Of a stretch of DNA of 64,000 nt, positions 17,432-26,358 are shown one piece after another (the first letter of the stretch is position 1; every line of letters starts with the position of its first letter). The DNA is from Phosphoribacter sp037045055 (GTDB lineage Bacteria > Actinomycetota > Actinomycetes > Actinomycetales > Dermatophilaceae): contig JBAOHJ010000002.1 in the NCBI GenBank assembly GCA_037045055.1, positions 496,001 to 560,000 on the forward strand, read 5' to 3'. A program made the position numbers and the translations under genes. A model generated the notes under the pieces. It ran no database searches. It was not told the origin of the DNA and was given only the letters and a program-made list of their open reading frames with translations.

Positions 17432-19504
17432 CTAGGTCGTCGACAGCTCGGGCGGCAGGTCCCGGCCGTGCACGACGGTGAGTGCCGAGACCGCCCGGGT
17501 GAGCACGACGTAGAGCCGACGCAGCCCGGTGCGCCGATCCGGCTCCGCCGCAGCGATGGCGGACGGCTCGACCACGAGCACCCGGTCGAACTCCAGGCCC
17601 TTGGCCACGGTCGCCGGCACGACGTCGACCTGGTGCTCGACGTCCCCGTGGTCGGCGCCCAGCACGCCGTGCTCGATCCCGCAGGCCGCCAGCGTCGCGC
17701 TGATGCCCGGCGCGGCGTGGTCGGCCACGATGACGCCGACCGAGCCCGGCTCGGCGCGCAGCCGATCCACCTCGGCGGCGACCCGCCCGGCCAGCATGTC
17801 GGGGTCCACGCGCAGGACCCGCAGGCGCCCCGGGTTGTCCCGTACGGACCGCGGGGTGGGCAGGCCGGTCGCGATGTGGGGCAACAGCCGCGCGGCGTAG
17901 TCGATGACCGCGGCAGGGACGCGGAATCCGCGGTCGAGCTCCTCGACGTGGGCGTCGGGCTTGCCCAGGTGCCTCAACGCGTCCGGCCACGACTCGGTCG
18001 CCCACGGGGTGGTCCCCTGGGCGATGTCCCCGAGCACGGTCGCGGCTCCGGTCGAGCAGCGACGGCCCACGGCCCGCAGGTGCATCGGCGAGAAATCCTG
18101 GGCCTCGTCGAGGACCACGTGGCCGAGGCTGGGCGTGCGCTGCACGAGATCGGCCAGCTCATCGAGCAGCACGGCATCCGCGGGTGACCAGCGGATGGCA
18201 CTACGGGCGGCGGGACGCCTGTCCCACAACAGCGTCCGCTGCTCCCGCTCGGCGAACACGCCGTCGGCATGGCGAGCCAGCTCGGTCGGGTCCGACAGCA
18301 GCGCGGCGAGCAGGGCCCGAGGCTCGACGGCGGGCCACAGCGCACCGGCATACGCCCTGACCGCGCCGCTGCGTGCGACGGCGTCCTGCACGCGGTCGTC
18401 GGGCGCTTCCCCGCCGCGCTCCATGTCGAGCAGCACGAGGTGGGCCAACCGTGGCGGCAGCATGGCTCGCGCCGCGCCGTAGCTCACCCCCCGAGCCCGC
18501 AGCTGCGCGAGGACCTGCGACACCCGGTAGGCCGCCACCCGCCACCGACGCGAGCCACGGGGCACGACGAGGGGCTCGGTGGGCTCGCCGACCCGCGACC
18601 AGAGCGCCCGCCGGAGCACCTCCGCCATCCGCGCGTCGCCCTTGAGCCGGGCCCGCTCGAGAGGGTCGGTCCCGCGGACCGGCACCGACGCGACGAGCCC
18701 CGCCGCGGTGGTGTGTCGCACGTCCACCTCGCCGAGGGCCGGCAGCACGGCCCCGATGTGGTCGAGGAACGCGGCGTTCGGCCCCACGACGAGCACCCCC
18801 GAGCGCCGCAGACGCTCGCGATGGGCGTAGAGCAACCAAGCCGCGCGGTGCAAGCCGACCGCGGTCTTGCCGGTGCCGGGCGCGCCCTGGACGCAGATCG
18901 TCCGGGTGGCGTCGGCTCGCACGATGCCGTCCTGCTCCGGCTGGATGGTCGCGACGATGTCGCGCATCGGTCCGACCCGTGGTCGCTCGATCTCCTGCTG
19001 CAGGATCGCGCTGGTGCCCGATGCCGGCGCGCCGTCCTGCAACTGCTCGTCCTCGTATGCCGTCAGTCGCCCGCGGTCCACGCCGTACCGCCGGCGCCGG
19101 CGCACCCCCAGCGGCTCGGTGTGGCTGGCCCGGTAGAAGGCGCCGGAGAGCTCGGCCCGCCAGTCGATCACCAGGGGCGTGCCCCGCTCGTCGCTGACGT
19201 GGCGTCGACCGATGTACCAGCGGGTCGCGCCCTCGGCGTCGTGGTCGAGGTCGAGGCGGCCGAAGAAGAGCGCGGCGGCGGGGTCGTCCACGAGGGCCTG
19301 GGCCCGGGCGTGCAGCCGCAGCGCGAGGAACTCGCCGCTGACCTTGTCGCCGCCGACGGCCTGGTCGCGCTGGGCCTCGGTCTTGCGGCGCATTCGAGCC
19401 AGCTGCGCGCGCGCGTGGGCGAGGTAGCGCTGCTCCGCGGCGAGGGTGCGGTCGGCGGGTGCGGCGGTCGGGGCGGCGTCGGGAGGGTGGCGGTCGGCGG
19501 GCAC
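17432..19504 (-). CDS. HelD-like helicase (RNA polymerase recycling factor)
   Basis: 690-residue UvrD/SF1-type ATPase. N-terminal coiled-coil region QLARMRRKTEAQRDQAVGGD, then FFGRLDLDHD ... WYIGRRHVSD ... VIDWRAELSGAFYRASH, which is the hallmark of actinobacterial HelD. Walker A is QGAPGTGKTAVGLH, Walker B VVLDEAQDFSP, and later motifs VEELDRGFRVP and KGLEFDRVLVVEP are intact. HelD proteins detach RNA polymerase from DNA and some confer rifamycin tolerance (family knowledge). The GTG at 19504 was chosen because GGAGGTG precedes it by 8 nt; a TTG further upstream coincides with the -35 box. Confidence 0.9.
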   Translation of the reverse strand: MPADRHPPDAAPTAAPADRTLAAEQRYLAHARAQLARMRRKTEAQRDQAVGGDKVSGEFLALRLHARAQALVDDPAAALFFGRLDLDHDAEGATRWYIGRRHVSDERGTPLVIDWRAELSGAFYRASHTEPLGVRRRRRYGVDRGRLTAYEDEQLQDGAPASGTSAILQQEIERPRVGPMRDIVATIQPEQDGIVRADATRTICVQGAPGTGKTAVGLHRAAWLLYAHRERLRRSGVLVVGPNAAFLDHIGAVLPALGEVDVRHTTAAGLVASVPVRGTDPLERARLKGDARMAEVLRRALWSRVGEPTEPLVVPRGSRRWRVAAYRVSQVLAQLRARGVSYGAARAMLPPRLAHLVLLDMERGGEAPDDRVQDAVARSGAVRAYAGALWPAVEPRALLAALLSDPTELARHADGVFAEREQRTLLWDRRPAARSAIRWSPADAVLLDELADLVQRTPSLGHVVLDEAQDFSPMHLRAVGRRCSTGAATVLGDIAQGTTPWATESWPDALRHLGKPDAHVEELDRGFRVPAAVIDYAARLLPHIATGLPTPRSVRDNPGRLRVLRVDPDMLAGRVAAEVDRLRAEPGSVGVIVADHAAPGISATLAACGIEHGVLGADHGDVEHQVDVVPATVAKGLEFDRVLVVEPSAIAAAEPDRRTGLRRLYVVLTRAVSALTVVHGRDLPPELSTT

Positions 19505-19538
19505 GGCAGGGCACCTCCGCCTGTGGGGGGGAGGGTCT

Positions 19539-19567
19539 TTCGTACCCTGGGCCTCGGCCGGTGTCAA
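19539..19567 (-). promoter_or_regulatory. Strong sigma-A-type promoter of helD
   Basis: On the minus strand TTGACA (complement of 19562-19567) is separated by exactly 17 nt from TACGAA (complement of 19539-19544). A start near 19532 gives a short leader holding GGAGGTG before the GTG at 19504. No rifamycin-associated element is visible. Confidence 0.75.
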
Positions 19568-19672
19568 CGCGTTTTCGTCGGGCTCCCGCCGAAGGCGCGC
19601 CGGCGACTGGCCGGTCGCCCGCCGCCCGCCGGACCTGCCGGTCGCCCGCGGCCCGCCGGACTTGCCGGTCCG

Positions 19673-20536
19673 CTACGACGCGACGCGGATGCTGCCCGAG
19701 GTGGTCGTCACCGCGATCTTCCCGGCGGCCCCGATGTCGGTGCGTACCCGGATGTCCTGGCCGCCCGAGCGGGTCGTCGACCGCACGTCGTATGCCGCGT
19801 CCGGCACGGTGAGTCGGACGCTGCCCGACGTGCTGCGGGCGTCGATGCGCTCGATCGGTCCCCGGAAGCTTGCCGTCAGACTCCCCGACGAGGTCTCCAG
19901 GGTCGCCCGGGCACCGCCCAGGTCGCAGCCGTCGATGCCACCGGAGGTGGTGCGCAGGGTGACCTCGCCGGCGACGCGGCATACCGCGATCGTGCCGCTG
20001 GAAGTCTCGGCCGTGACCGGGCCGGCCACGTCCTGCGCCTCGACGTCGCCGCTGGACGCCCGCGCCCAGACGCCGGCCACCGCGCGGACGTCGAGGTCGC
20101 CCGACGACAGGGTCGCCCGGACCGTCGCCGCGCGGGGGATCTGCAGCTGGTACCCGGCGTTGCAGCCGCCCAGCCCCGCGCAGGCGGACTCGACGACAAG
20201 CGTGCCGGCCTCGACCCGCTCGGTCCGGGCCGGCTGGCCCGACCCCCGCCAGGACACCGTGCGGGTGAGCAGGGCGTCGGTTCGGTCGCTGCCGACGACG
20301 GTGACCGGGCTGGACCCGAGCTCGCGCAGGTCGACCGAGCCCACCGCGGCGAACCGCGCCTCGTCGGTCACCGACTGCCGGTCGACCACGTCCCACGTCG
20401 TCCAGCCCACGCCGAGCAGCACTGCCCCGACGAGGATCAGCCCGAGGAACACCCATGCCGGCCGCTCGGGCACCGGTCGCTGTGGGTCGTATGCCGCCTG
20501 GCGGGCGGGGGTGGGGTAGTCGGCGGTGATCGTCAT
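19673..20536 (-). CDS. DUF4097 beta-repeat protein, membrane anchored
   Basis: 287 residues: a short Pro/Arg-rich cytoplasmic head, one membrane span (about residues 29-48, WVFLGLILVGAVLLGVGW), then an outside beta-solenoid with recurrent S/T-S-G-x-I/V/L strands (SSGDLDVRAV, SSGDVEAQDV, SSGTIAVCRV, TSGGIDGC, SSGSLTAS, TSGSVRLT, TSGSIRV). This is the DUF4097/DUF4098 repeat seen in LiaG-like proteins. The ATG overlaps the response-regulator stop by 4 nt, so it is the third gene of the kinase-regulator operon and is probably part of an envelope-stress response. Confidence 0.85.
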   Translation of the reverse strand: MTITADYPTPARQAAYDPQRPVPERPAWVFLGLILVGAVLLGVGWTTWDVVDRQSVTDEARFAAVGSVDLRELGSSPVTVVGSDRTDALLTRTVSWRGSGQPARTERVEAGTLVVESACAGLGGCNAGYQLQIPRAATVRATLSSGDLDVRAVAGVWARASSGDVEAQDVAGPVTAETSSGTIAVCRVAGEVTLRTTSGGIDGCDLGGARATLETSSGSLTASFRGPIERIDARSTSGSVRLTVPDAAYDVRSTTRSGGQDIRVRTDIGAAGKIAVTTTSGSIRVAS

Positions 20537-21189
20537 GGCTGGTCCTTGGTCGCGGCGAGGAAGTGCAGGACGGCCAGGACCCGCTTGTGCGGGTTGGCCG
20601 GCTCGGAGACGTCGAGCTTGGCGAAGATCGAGTTGACGTGCTTGGCCACCGCGCTCTCGCTGACCACGAGGGCCTCGGCGATGCCGGCGTTGGACAGGCC
20701 CTGCGCCATGTGGGCCAGGACGTCGTACTCCCGTGGCGTCAACCGGTCCACCGGAGAGCCCACCCGGCGGACCAGCAGCTGGGCGACGACCTCGGGGTCC
20801 AGAGCGGTGCCCCCGGAGGCGACCCGGCGCACCGCGGCGAGGAACTCCGCCACGTCGGCTACCCGGTCCTTGAGCAGGTACCCCACCGAGCGGGTCGACC
20901 CGGTGAGCAGCTCGGTGGCGTAGCGCTCCTCGACGTACTGGTTGAGGATGAGCAGGGCGGTGTCCGGCCACTGGTCGCGGATGCTCAGCGCGGCCCGGAT
21001 GCCCTCGTCGCTGAAGGTGGGGGGCATCCGGACGTCGACGACGGCGAGGTCCGGGCGCTGGGTGGCCACCGCGTGGATGAGGGCCTCGGCGTTGTCGACC
21101 GCGGCCACGGTGTCGATGCCGTCGACGGCCAGCAGCCGCACCAGGCCGGCCCGCAGCAGGGCCGAGTCCTCGGCGATCACGACACGCAT
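20533..21189 (-). CDS. NarL/LuxR-family response regulator
   Basis: 218 residues. Receiver domain: VVIAEDSALLRAGL with acidic pocket, phospho-acceptor Asp in LAVVDVRMPP, Lys in YLLKDRV. C-terminal LuxR helix-turn-helix: LTPREYDVLAHMAQGLSNAGIAEALVVSESAVAKHVNSIFAKL. It overlaps the kinase gene by 13 bp upstream and the DUF4097 gene by 4 bp downstream, so the three are co-transcribed and translationally coupled. Target genes are unknown; the partner DUF4097 protein hints at a Lia-like cell-envelope circuit. Confidence 0.93.
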   Translation of the reverse strand: MRVVIAEDSALLRAGLVRLLAVDGIDTVAAVDNAEALIHAVATQRPDLAVVDVRMPPTFSDEGIRAALSIRDQWPDTALLILNQYVEERYATELLTGSTRSVGYLLKDRVADVAEFLAAVRRVASGGTALDPEVVAQLLVRRVGSPVDRLTPREYDVLAHMAQGLSNAGIAEALVVSESAVAKHVNSIFAKLDVSEPANPHKRVLAVLHFLAATKDQP

Positions 21190-22433
21190 GGCAGGCTCGC
21201 CTCCAGCACGGTCGGCCCGCCGATGGGGCTCTCGATGGTGAGCGTCCCGTCGACGGAGGCGACCCGTTGCCGCAGCCCGGTCAGCCCGGTGCCGCGGGAC
21301 GGGTCGGCGCCGCCGATGCCGTCGTCGACGATCCGCAGCCGCAGCCAGGTCCCGTCGGTCCAGGCCCCGATCGCTACCGCGGAGGCGGCGGCGTGCTTGG
21401 CGGCGTTGGTCAGCGCTTCGGAGACGACGAAGTAGGCCACCGCCTCGACCGCCCGTGGCGGTCGGGGGTGCAGACGCACGTCCAGGGTGACCGGCACCGG
21501 GGAGCGCCCCGCGAGGCCGGAGAGGGCGGCGTCCAGACCCCGGTCGTCCAGGACCGCCGGGTGCAGCCCGCGGACGATGCCGCGGATCTCGGTGAGGGCG
21601 GCCTTGGCCTCGGCGTGGGCGTCGTCGAGGGCCTTGCGGGCCGGCTCGGGCAGGTCGGGCAGGGTGGCCTTGGCGACGCCGAGGTTCATGGCCAGGGCGG
21701 TGAGCCGCTGCTGGGCCCCGTCGTGCAGGTCGCGCTCGATGCGGCGGCGTTCGGCGTCGGCGGCGTCGACGACGGCGCTGCGGGACTGGGCCAGCTGCCC
21801 GACCCGGCGGTCCAACGCCTCCTGCAGCCCCGGTCCCAGCAGCAGCGCGGCCAGGGCCGCGTCGGCGTAGGCGATGGCGCGCGCGGCGAGCGGCACGAGG
21901 AGGACCCCCGCGACGCCCAGGACGGTCTGCCCGAGCAAGCCCGTCGAGGAGCCGAGGGGCATCCAGATCCGCTGGTCGGGATGCAGGTATGCCGTCGCGG
22001 CGAGCACGCAGCCGGCGAACCAGGCGACGAGGGCAGAGCCGGCGACCAGGCTCAACAGCCCCCCGAATCCGTTGTAGGCGAGGCTTCGCCAGAAGGTCGC
22101 GGAGGTGAAGGCGGTCTTGAGCCACGGCCAGAACGGTCCGCTGCGAGGCCGCGGGGCCGGGATGTGCAGCGACAGGAACGCCCGGAACCGTGAGCGCTGG
22201 ACCGCGGCGAGGATCTCGTTGGCGAGCACGAGCAGCACGGCGCAGACGAGTGCCCCGAGCACCGTCGGGAGCAGTCCGACCCCGGTGGCCAGCAGGGTGA
22301 CCGTGGCCGGGAAGGCGATGGCGCCCAGGAGGGTGCCGGCGGCGACGTGCAGCACGGCATCCCAGCGCCCCACGTTGGCGAAGGTGAGCCGGGCGGGCGG
22401 CTCGTCGGTGGCGGTCTGCCGGGTGTCGGCCAT
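21177..22433 (-). CDS. Sensor histidine kinase (HisKA_3 type)
   Basis: 418 residues with four to five membrane segments in the first 200 residues, including AVLHVAAGTLLGAIAFPATV and GLLPTVLGALVCAVLLVLA. The phosphorylated His is in RRRIERDLHDGAQQRLTALA, followed by an HATPase_c domain with SEALTNAAKHA (N box), VDDGIGGAD (G1) and GTGLTGLRQRV (G2). There is no large extracellular domain, so it probably senses membrane state. Leaderless: TAGCGT 6 nt before the ATG. It heads the operon with the LuxR regulator and DUF4097 protein. Confidence 0.93.
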   Translation of the reverse strand: MADTRQTATDEPPARLTFANVGRWDAVLHVAAGTLLGAIAFPATVTLLATGVGLLPTVLGALVCAVLLVLANEILAAVQRSRFRAFLSLHIPAPRPRSGPFWPWLKTAFTSATFWRSLAYNGFGGLLSLVAGSALVAWFAGCVLAATAYLHPDQRIWMPLGSSTGLLGQTVLGVAGVLLVPLAARAIAYADAALAALLLGPGLQEALDRRVGQLAQSRSAVVDAADAERRRIERDLHDGAQQRLTALAMNLGVAKATLPDLPEPARKALDDAHAEAKAALTEIRGIVRGLHPAVLDDRGLDAALSGLAGRSPVPVTLDVRLHPRPPRAVEAVAYFVVSEALTNAAKHAAASAVAIGAWTDGTWLRLRIVDDGIGGADPSRGTGLTGLRQRVASVDGTLTIESPIGGPTVLEASLPCVS

Positions 22434-22523
22434 GACGCCACGCTAACCGCAGCGTCGGGGCGGCTTCGATGGCTTGGGGGACCGAGTCGGGGGTGGTGCT
22501 GGCACCACCCCCGACCCTCGGGG

Positions 22524-23840
22524 TCACCCCGTGGGTCGAGCGGTGAGGGTGACCGTGAGGTCCAGGCGCTGCCCGCCCCGTATGACGGTGAGGGTGACCA
22601 CGTCGCCGACCTGGTGCTCGCGGATCGCCGCGACGAGAGCCAGCGAGCTGTCGATGCGCTGGCCGTCCAGCGCCACCACGGCGTCTGCGGTCTGCACCCC
22701 GGCCCCGGCCGCCGGCGTGCCGGGGCTGACCGTGCGCACCTGGGCGGCGGCGCGTTGGGTGCCGTTCTCGGTGACCGTGCCGTCGGCCGACGACACGCCG
22801 AGGTAGGCGTGTTTGGCCGTGCCGGTGGCGATCAGCTGCTCGGCGATGGCCTTGGCCTCGTTGGAGGGGATGGCGAAGCCGATCCCGATGTTGCCGCTCT
22901 GCGACGACCCCTGGGAGGACCCCAGGGACGCGATCGAGCTGTTGATGCCGATGAGCTGGCCGTTGGCGTTCACCAGGGCGCCGCCGGAGTTGCCGGGGTT
23001 GATCGCCGCCGAGGTCTGGATGGCGTTCGTGACGACGGGCTCGGTGGCGGCACTGCGGCCGGTGCCCTCCGACCCGGTCGACACGGGTCGGTTGAGTGCG
23101 CTGACGATGCCCGTGGTCACCGTGCCGGCCAGACCGAGCGGGTTGCCGACGGCCATGACCGGCGCTCCCGCCGCGAGGGCGTCGGAGTCCCCGACGCTGA
23201 TCGGGGTGAGGTCGCCCGGTGGGCTCGTCAGGGTGAGGACGGCAAGGTCGGTCGTGGGGTCGGTGCCGGCGATCTTGGCGGCATACGTGCGTCCGTCGTC
23301 GAGCGTCACCGAGATGGCGGCGCCCGCGCCGGCCCCGACGGCGACGTGGTTGTTGGTGAGGATGTGCCCGGCCGTGTCGATGACGACGCCGGAGCCCTGG
23401 CCCTCGCCCTGCGCGCTGGTGACCTTGATCGCCACGACGCTCGGGCTCACCGCCTTGGCTGTGGCCGCCCAGTCGGGGGTCGACCCGTTGGCCTGCACGA
23501 CCGGGGCCGGCACCTGCGGGATCGTCGCCGGTGCCGTCGACAGAGTCGTCGGCGTGGTGGCGCGGACCACCGCGTAGGTGCCCCCGCTGGCCAGCCCGGC
23601 CGCCAGCACGGCGGCGACGACGAGGTCGCCGACCCGGCGTCGGCCGCCGGCATCGCGCCCGGCGGGCGCCGCCGGGGGCCCTGCGGCCGGGGGGTATGCC
23701 GCGTCAGGCGGGGTCGGCGCACCCGCAGCGGGGTGCGCCGCGGTGGGGGGAGCGGCCCACGAGGGCAGCGGCGGCCCCGCCTGCGGAGCAGGGGCGGCGG
23801 GCGCATTCGGGTCGATGACCTGGGTGGGGCGTTCGGTCAC
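22524..23840 (-). CDS. Membrane-anchored HtrA-like serine protease with PDZ domain
   Basis: 438 residues from the GTG at 23840, chosen because AGGAG lies 7 nt upstream. Layout: Pro/Ala-rich cytoplasmic region (1-85), one membrane span (VGDLVVAAVLAAGLASGGTY), trypsin-like domain with His in TNNHVAVGA, Asp in DPTTDLAVLTL and Ser in NPGNSGGALVN, then a PDZ domain (AYLGVSSADG ... GAGVQTADAVVALDGQRID). It is predicted to degrade or chaperone misfolded proteins outside the membrane. It sits 90 bp upstream of the histidine kinase gene on the same strand, which fits an envelope-stress cluster. It carries a single GGTGAAC near its start region, too little to call a PHO box. Confidence 0.92.
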   Translation of the reverse strand: MTERPTQVIDPNAPAAPAPQAGPPLPSWAAPPTAAHPAAGAPTPPDAAYPPAAGPPAAPAGRDAGGRRRVGDLVVAAVLAAGLASGGTYAVVRATTPTTLSTAPATIPQVPAPVVQANGSTPDWAATAKAVSPSVVAIKVTSAQGEGQGSGVVIDTAGHILTNNHVAVGAGAGAAISVTLDDGRTYAAKIAGTDPTTDLAVLTLTSPPGDLTPISVGDSDALAAGAPVMAVGNPLGLAGTVTTGIVSALNRPVSTGSEGTGRSAATEPVVTNAIQTSAAINPGNSGGALVNANGQLIGINSSIASLGSSQGSSQSGNIGIGFAIPSNEAKAIAEQLIATGTAKHAYLGVSSADGTVTENGTQRAAAQVRTVSPGTPAAGAGVQTADAVVALDGQRIDSSLALVAAIREHQVGDVVTLTVIRGGQRLDLTVTLTARPTG

Positions 23841-23969
23841 GGTGGGCTCCTGGGGCTCGATTCGGTGAACCCATGCCATGTCCGTGATCTTGGCCGTCCC
23901 TGGGAGCGACCTGTGGGCAGGCTGTGCCTTGGGGACCCCGGCTCGGGGCCGAGCCGGGGTGCCGGGGGC

Positions 23970-24659
23970 TCAGCGGCGAGCCGGCGTGCCGTGGCTCGCC
24001 GCGATGTGCTCGCTGAGTGCCGCTCGGCGTCGAGCGGCCGGCAACGAGTGCTCACGCACCCACGTCGCAGCGTCGACCTGCCCCGCCCCGCCGAGCGCGT
24101 CGGCCAGCGCGGCCACGTCGGCCGGGCTGCGGTTCTGCGCCATCTTCGCCTTGGCCATCCACCGAGTGATCCGCACCTGCACGCCGACGACGGCGCGCAG
24201 CATCGCCTCGACGTAGCCCGCGGGCGGGTCCTCGATCGACCACCCGTCGGGCCGACCGGCCTCGTGTCGCTCGGTGAGTCGTCGCACCACCTCGCGGGTC
24301 CACTGCGGATCGTCGTGCACGGACAGCTCGCCGTAGACGTGCACGGTGACGTAGTCCCAGGTGGGCACGACCCGCCCGTGCGCGGTCCGCGACGGCAGCC
24401 ACGAGGGGCTGACGTAGTGGTCGGTCTCCCGGACGAGGACGAGCGCCTCGCCGACGGTGGCCGTGGACCACTGGGGGTTGACCCGGGCGAGGTGCCCCAG
24501 CAGCGCGCCGTGCTCGCCCTGCTGCGGGTCGTAGACGAACGGCAGCAGGGTCGCGGCCAGGCCGTCGGCGTGCTGGGTCACCAGGTCGGCGGCCCCGGCT
24601 CTTGCGAGGACGTCGGCGGTCTGTGCGTCGGTCATCGCGAAGTGGGCGGGGACGTACAC
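23970..24659 (-). CDS. PaiB-family FMN-binding protein (negative regulator-like)
   Basis: 229 residues. It begins VYVPAHFAMTDAQ, the typical PaiB N-terminus, with HLARVNPQW, VGEALVLV, DHYVSPSWLPSR and VVPTWDYVTVHVYG, which form the split-barrel flavin-binding core. The GTG at 24659 fits the family start. In Bacillus PaiB represses sporulation and degradative-enzyme genes, but most homologues are uncharacterised and may be flavin enzymes. Single gene, no obvious partner. Confidence 0.85.
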   Translation of the reverse strand: MYVPAHFAMTDAQTADVLARAGAADLVTQHADGLAATLLPFVYDPQQGEHGALLGHLARVNPQWSTATVGEALVLVRETDHYVSPSWLPSRTAHGRVVPTWDYVTVHVYGELSVHDDPQWTREVVRRLTERHEAGRPDGWSIEDPPAGYVEAMLRAVVGVQVRITRWMAKAKMAQNRSPADVAALADALGGAGQVDAATWVREHSLPAARRRAALSEHIAASHGTPARR

Positions 24660-24720
24660 GGCCCCCACTATGCCGCAGCCGCCGAGGGCCCCGGGGTGGC
24701 GGCCTCGATCGGTGGGTCGG

Positions 24721-25185
24721 TCAGCGGCGGCGCATCCAGGCCACCCACAGCACGATGAGCACCGTGCCCACCACCGCGTTGGCGGCATACGCGATCCAGC
24801 CCCACCGGGTCAGCCGCCGCGCCGCCACCGGGTCGCGCCGGTTGCGCGCCAACGCCAGCACCGCGAGGACCGCGCTCGGCGGGCCGATGACCAGGGCGGC
24901 GACGATCGACAGGGTGGACACGACGAGCAGCACGATGGCGCCGACGTTGACCGGAGCGAGCGTCGGTGCGGCCGGCTGCCACGACGGGGGGTAGGCCGCG
25001 GGGCCCGGTGGAGGGTAGGCCGGTCCGCCCGGTGGAGGGTGGGCCGCGGGGCCCGGTGGAGGGTAGGCCGGTCCGCCCGGTGGAGGGTGGGCCGCGGGGC
25101 CCGGTGGGGGGTAGCCGGCATACCCGGGCGGGGCCGCGCCCTGTTGTGGGTGGTCCGGGCTCGCCGGGGCCGGGTCGTCACTCAA
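24721..25185 (-). CDS. DUF4190-like small membrane protein with Pro-rich repeats
   Basis: 154 residues from a TTG at 25185; AAGGAGG ends 6 nt before it, and no ATG or GTG in frame has comparable support. The first 75 residues are tandem Pro/Gly/Ala/Tyr repeats (PPPGPAAHPPPGGPAYP), followed by two membrane segments (NVGAIVLLVVSTLSIVAALVIG and WIAYAANAVVGTVLIVLWVAW) joined by a basic loop, as in DUF4190 proteins. The Pro-rich head is encoded by a 48-bp tandem repeat and probably varies in length between strains. Function unknown. Confidence 0.7.
   Translation of the reverse strand: MSDDPAPASPDHPQQGAAPPGYAGYPPPGPAAHPPPGGPAYPPPGPAAHPPPGGPAYPPPGPAAYPPSWQPAAPTLAPVNVGAIVLLVVSTLSIVAALVIGPPSAVLAVLALARNRRDPVAARRLTRWGWIAYAANAVVGTVLIVLWVAWMRRR
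24994..25113. repeat. 48-bp tandem repeat, 2.5 copies, inside the DUF4190-like gene
   Basis: Units start at 24994, 25042 and 25090 (partial) with GGCCGCGGGGCCCGGTGG; the first two are identical or nearly so over 48 bp, and each is itself two related 24-bp halves. Each unit encodes 16 residues in frame, so copy-number change keeps the frame open. Confidence 0.85.
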
Positions 25186-25267
25186 CTCGTGCCTCCTTGG
25201 TCGCCAGCGCGAGCGTAACGGGTGTGCGCGAGAATGGCCGGGACCGTCCCCGGCGTCGAGGAGACCG

Positions 25268-26296
25268 ATGCGCAGCCCCCAGGTCGAGGTGTCCGCCACG
25301 CTGCCCGCCCGGGTGACGATCTACGAGGTCGGGCCCCGCGACGGGTTACAGAACGAGAGCGTCGTCGTGCCCGTCGACGTCAAGGTCGAGTTCATCCGGC
25401 GTCTGGTCGCGGCGGGGCTGCCCGTGGTCGAGACGACCTCGTTCGTGGATCCCCGCTGGGTGCCCCAGTTGGCCGACGCCGCCGACGTGCTCGCCCAGCT
25501 GGGGCCCTCGGGGGTCGGGCGCGATCACCCGGTGCTCGTGCCGAACGAGCGGGGGCTGGACCGTGCCGTGCAGGCCGGGGCGCAGGCGGTGGCGATCTTC
25601 GGCAGCGCGACGGAGTCCTTCGCCCGGCGCAATCTCGGGCGCAGCATGGCGGAGTCGGTGGCGATGTTCGCCCCGGTGGTGGCGCGGGCGAGGGCGGCGG
25701 GGATGTGGGTGCGGGCCTACCTGTCGATGTGCTTCGGCGACCCCTGGGAGGGTGACGTGCCGGTCGGGCAGGTCGTCGAGGCCGCCCGGCGGCTCATGGA
25801 CCTGGGCTGCGACGAGCTCAGCCTCGGCGACACCATCGGGGTGGGCACGACCGGGCACGTCCACCGGCTGCTGGCCGCCCTGGACGTCGCGGGCCTGGGC
25901 GTCGAGGGGCTCGCGGTGCACTTCCACGACACCTACGGTCAGGCGCTGGCCAACACGCTGGCGGCGCTCGAGGACGGGGTCCGCGTCGTCGACGCGTCCG
26001 CCGGTGGGCTCGGCGGATGCCCGTATGCCGTGAGCGCGACGGGCAACCTCGCGACCGAGGACCTGGTCTGGGCCCTGCACGGCGCCGGGGTGCAGACCGG
26101 GGTGGACCTGCCGGCGCTGGTCGCCACCAGCGCCTGGATGGCTCAGCGCCTGGGACGCCCGAGCGCCTCGCGCGTGGTCACCGCGCTCTCCGGCGGCGGA
26201 CCGGCCGGCGTCGCTGGGCCACCGCGCGACGCCGGCGCGGACCGGCATACCGGTCCTGTGGGTATCTCGGCGGACGCGGCGAGGCTGCCCGACTAG
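25268..26296 (+). CDS. mvaB: Hydroxymethylglutaryl-CoA lyase
   Basis: Cleaves HMG-CoA to acetyl-CoA and acetoacetate in leucine degradation. 342 residues of the HMGL/DRE-TIM aldolase family: VTIYEVGPRDGLQNE holds the catalytic Arg-Asp, VETTSFVDPRWVPQL and GCDELSLGDTIGVG follow, and the HFHDTYGQALANTLAALEDG and GGLGGCPYAVSATGNLATEDLVW segments give metal ligands and the active-site Cys. The C-terminal ~40 residues are low-complexity. The TAG stop forms part of a TAGGCT -10 box for the next gene. No other leucine-catabolic gene is adjacent. Confidence 0.92.
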   Translation: MRSPQVEVSATLPARVTIYEVGPRDGLQNESVVVPVDVKVEFIRRLVAAGLPVVETTSFVDPRWVPQLADAADVLAQLGPSGVGRDHPVLVPNERGLDRAVQAGAQAVAIFGSATESFARRNLGRSMAESVAMFAPVVARARAAGMWVRAYLSMCFGDPWEGDVPVGQVVEAARRLMDLGCDELSLGDTIGVGTTGHVHRLLAALDVAGLGVEGLAVHFHDTYGQALANTLAALEDGVRVVDASAGGLGGCPYAVSATGNLATEDLVWALHGAGVQTGVDLPALVATSAWMAQRLGRPSASRVVTALSGGGPAGVAGPPRDAGADRHTGPVGISADAARLPD

Positions 26297-26358
26297 GCTG
26301 GTGCACAGGCACCGGTGCCCACCAGGGGCAGGGGCCGGCGACGAGCAAGAGGTGCAGG

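Noticed and set aside
23838..23880. PHO box in front of the HtrA-like protease gene
   Set aside because: Only one GGTGAAC unit is present, with no second copy in 11-nt register.
24994..25113. Regular repeats here, at 10195-10269 and at 59926-60024 as possible CRISPR arrays
   Set aside because: Units are contiguous with no unique spacers, two lie in frame inside genes, and no cas gene is in the window.
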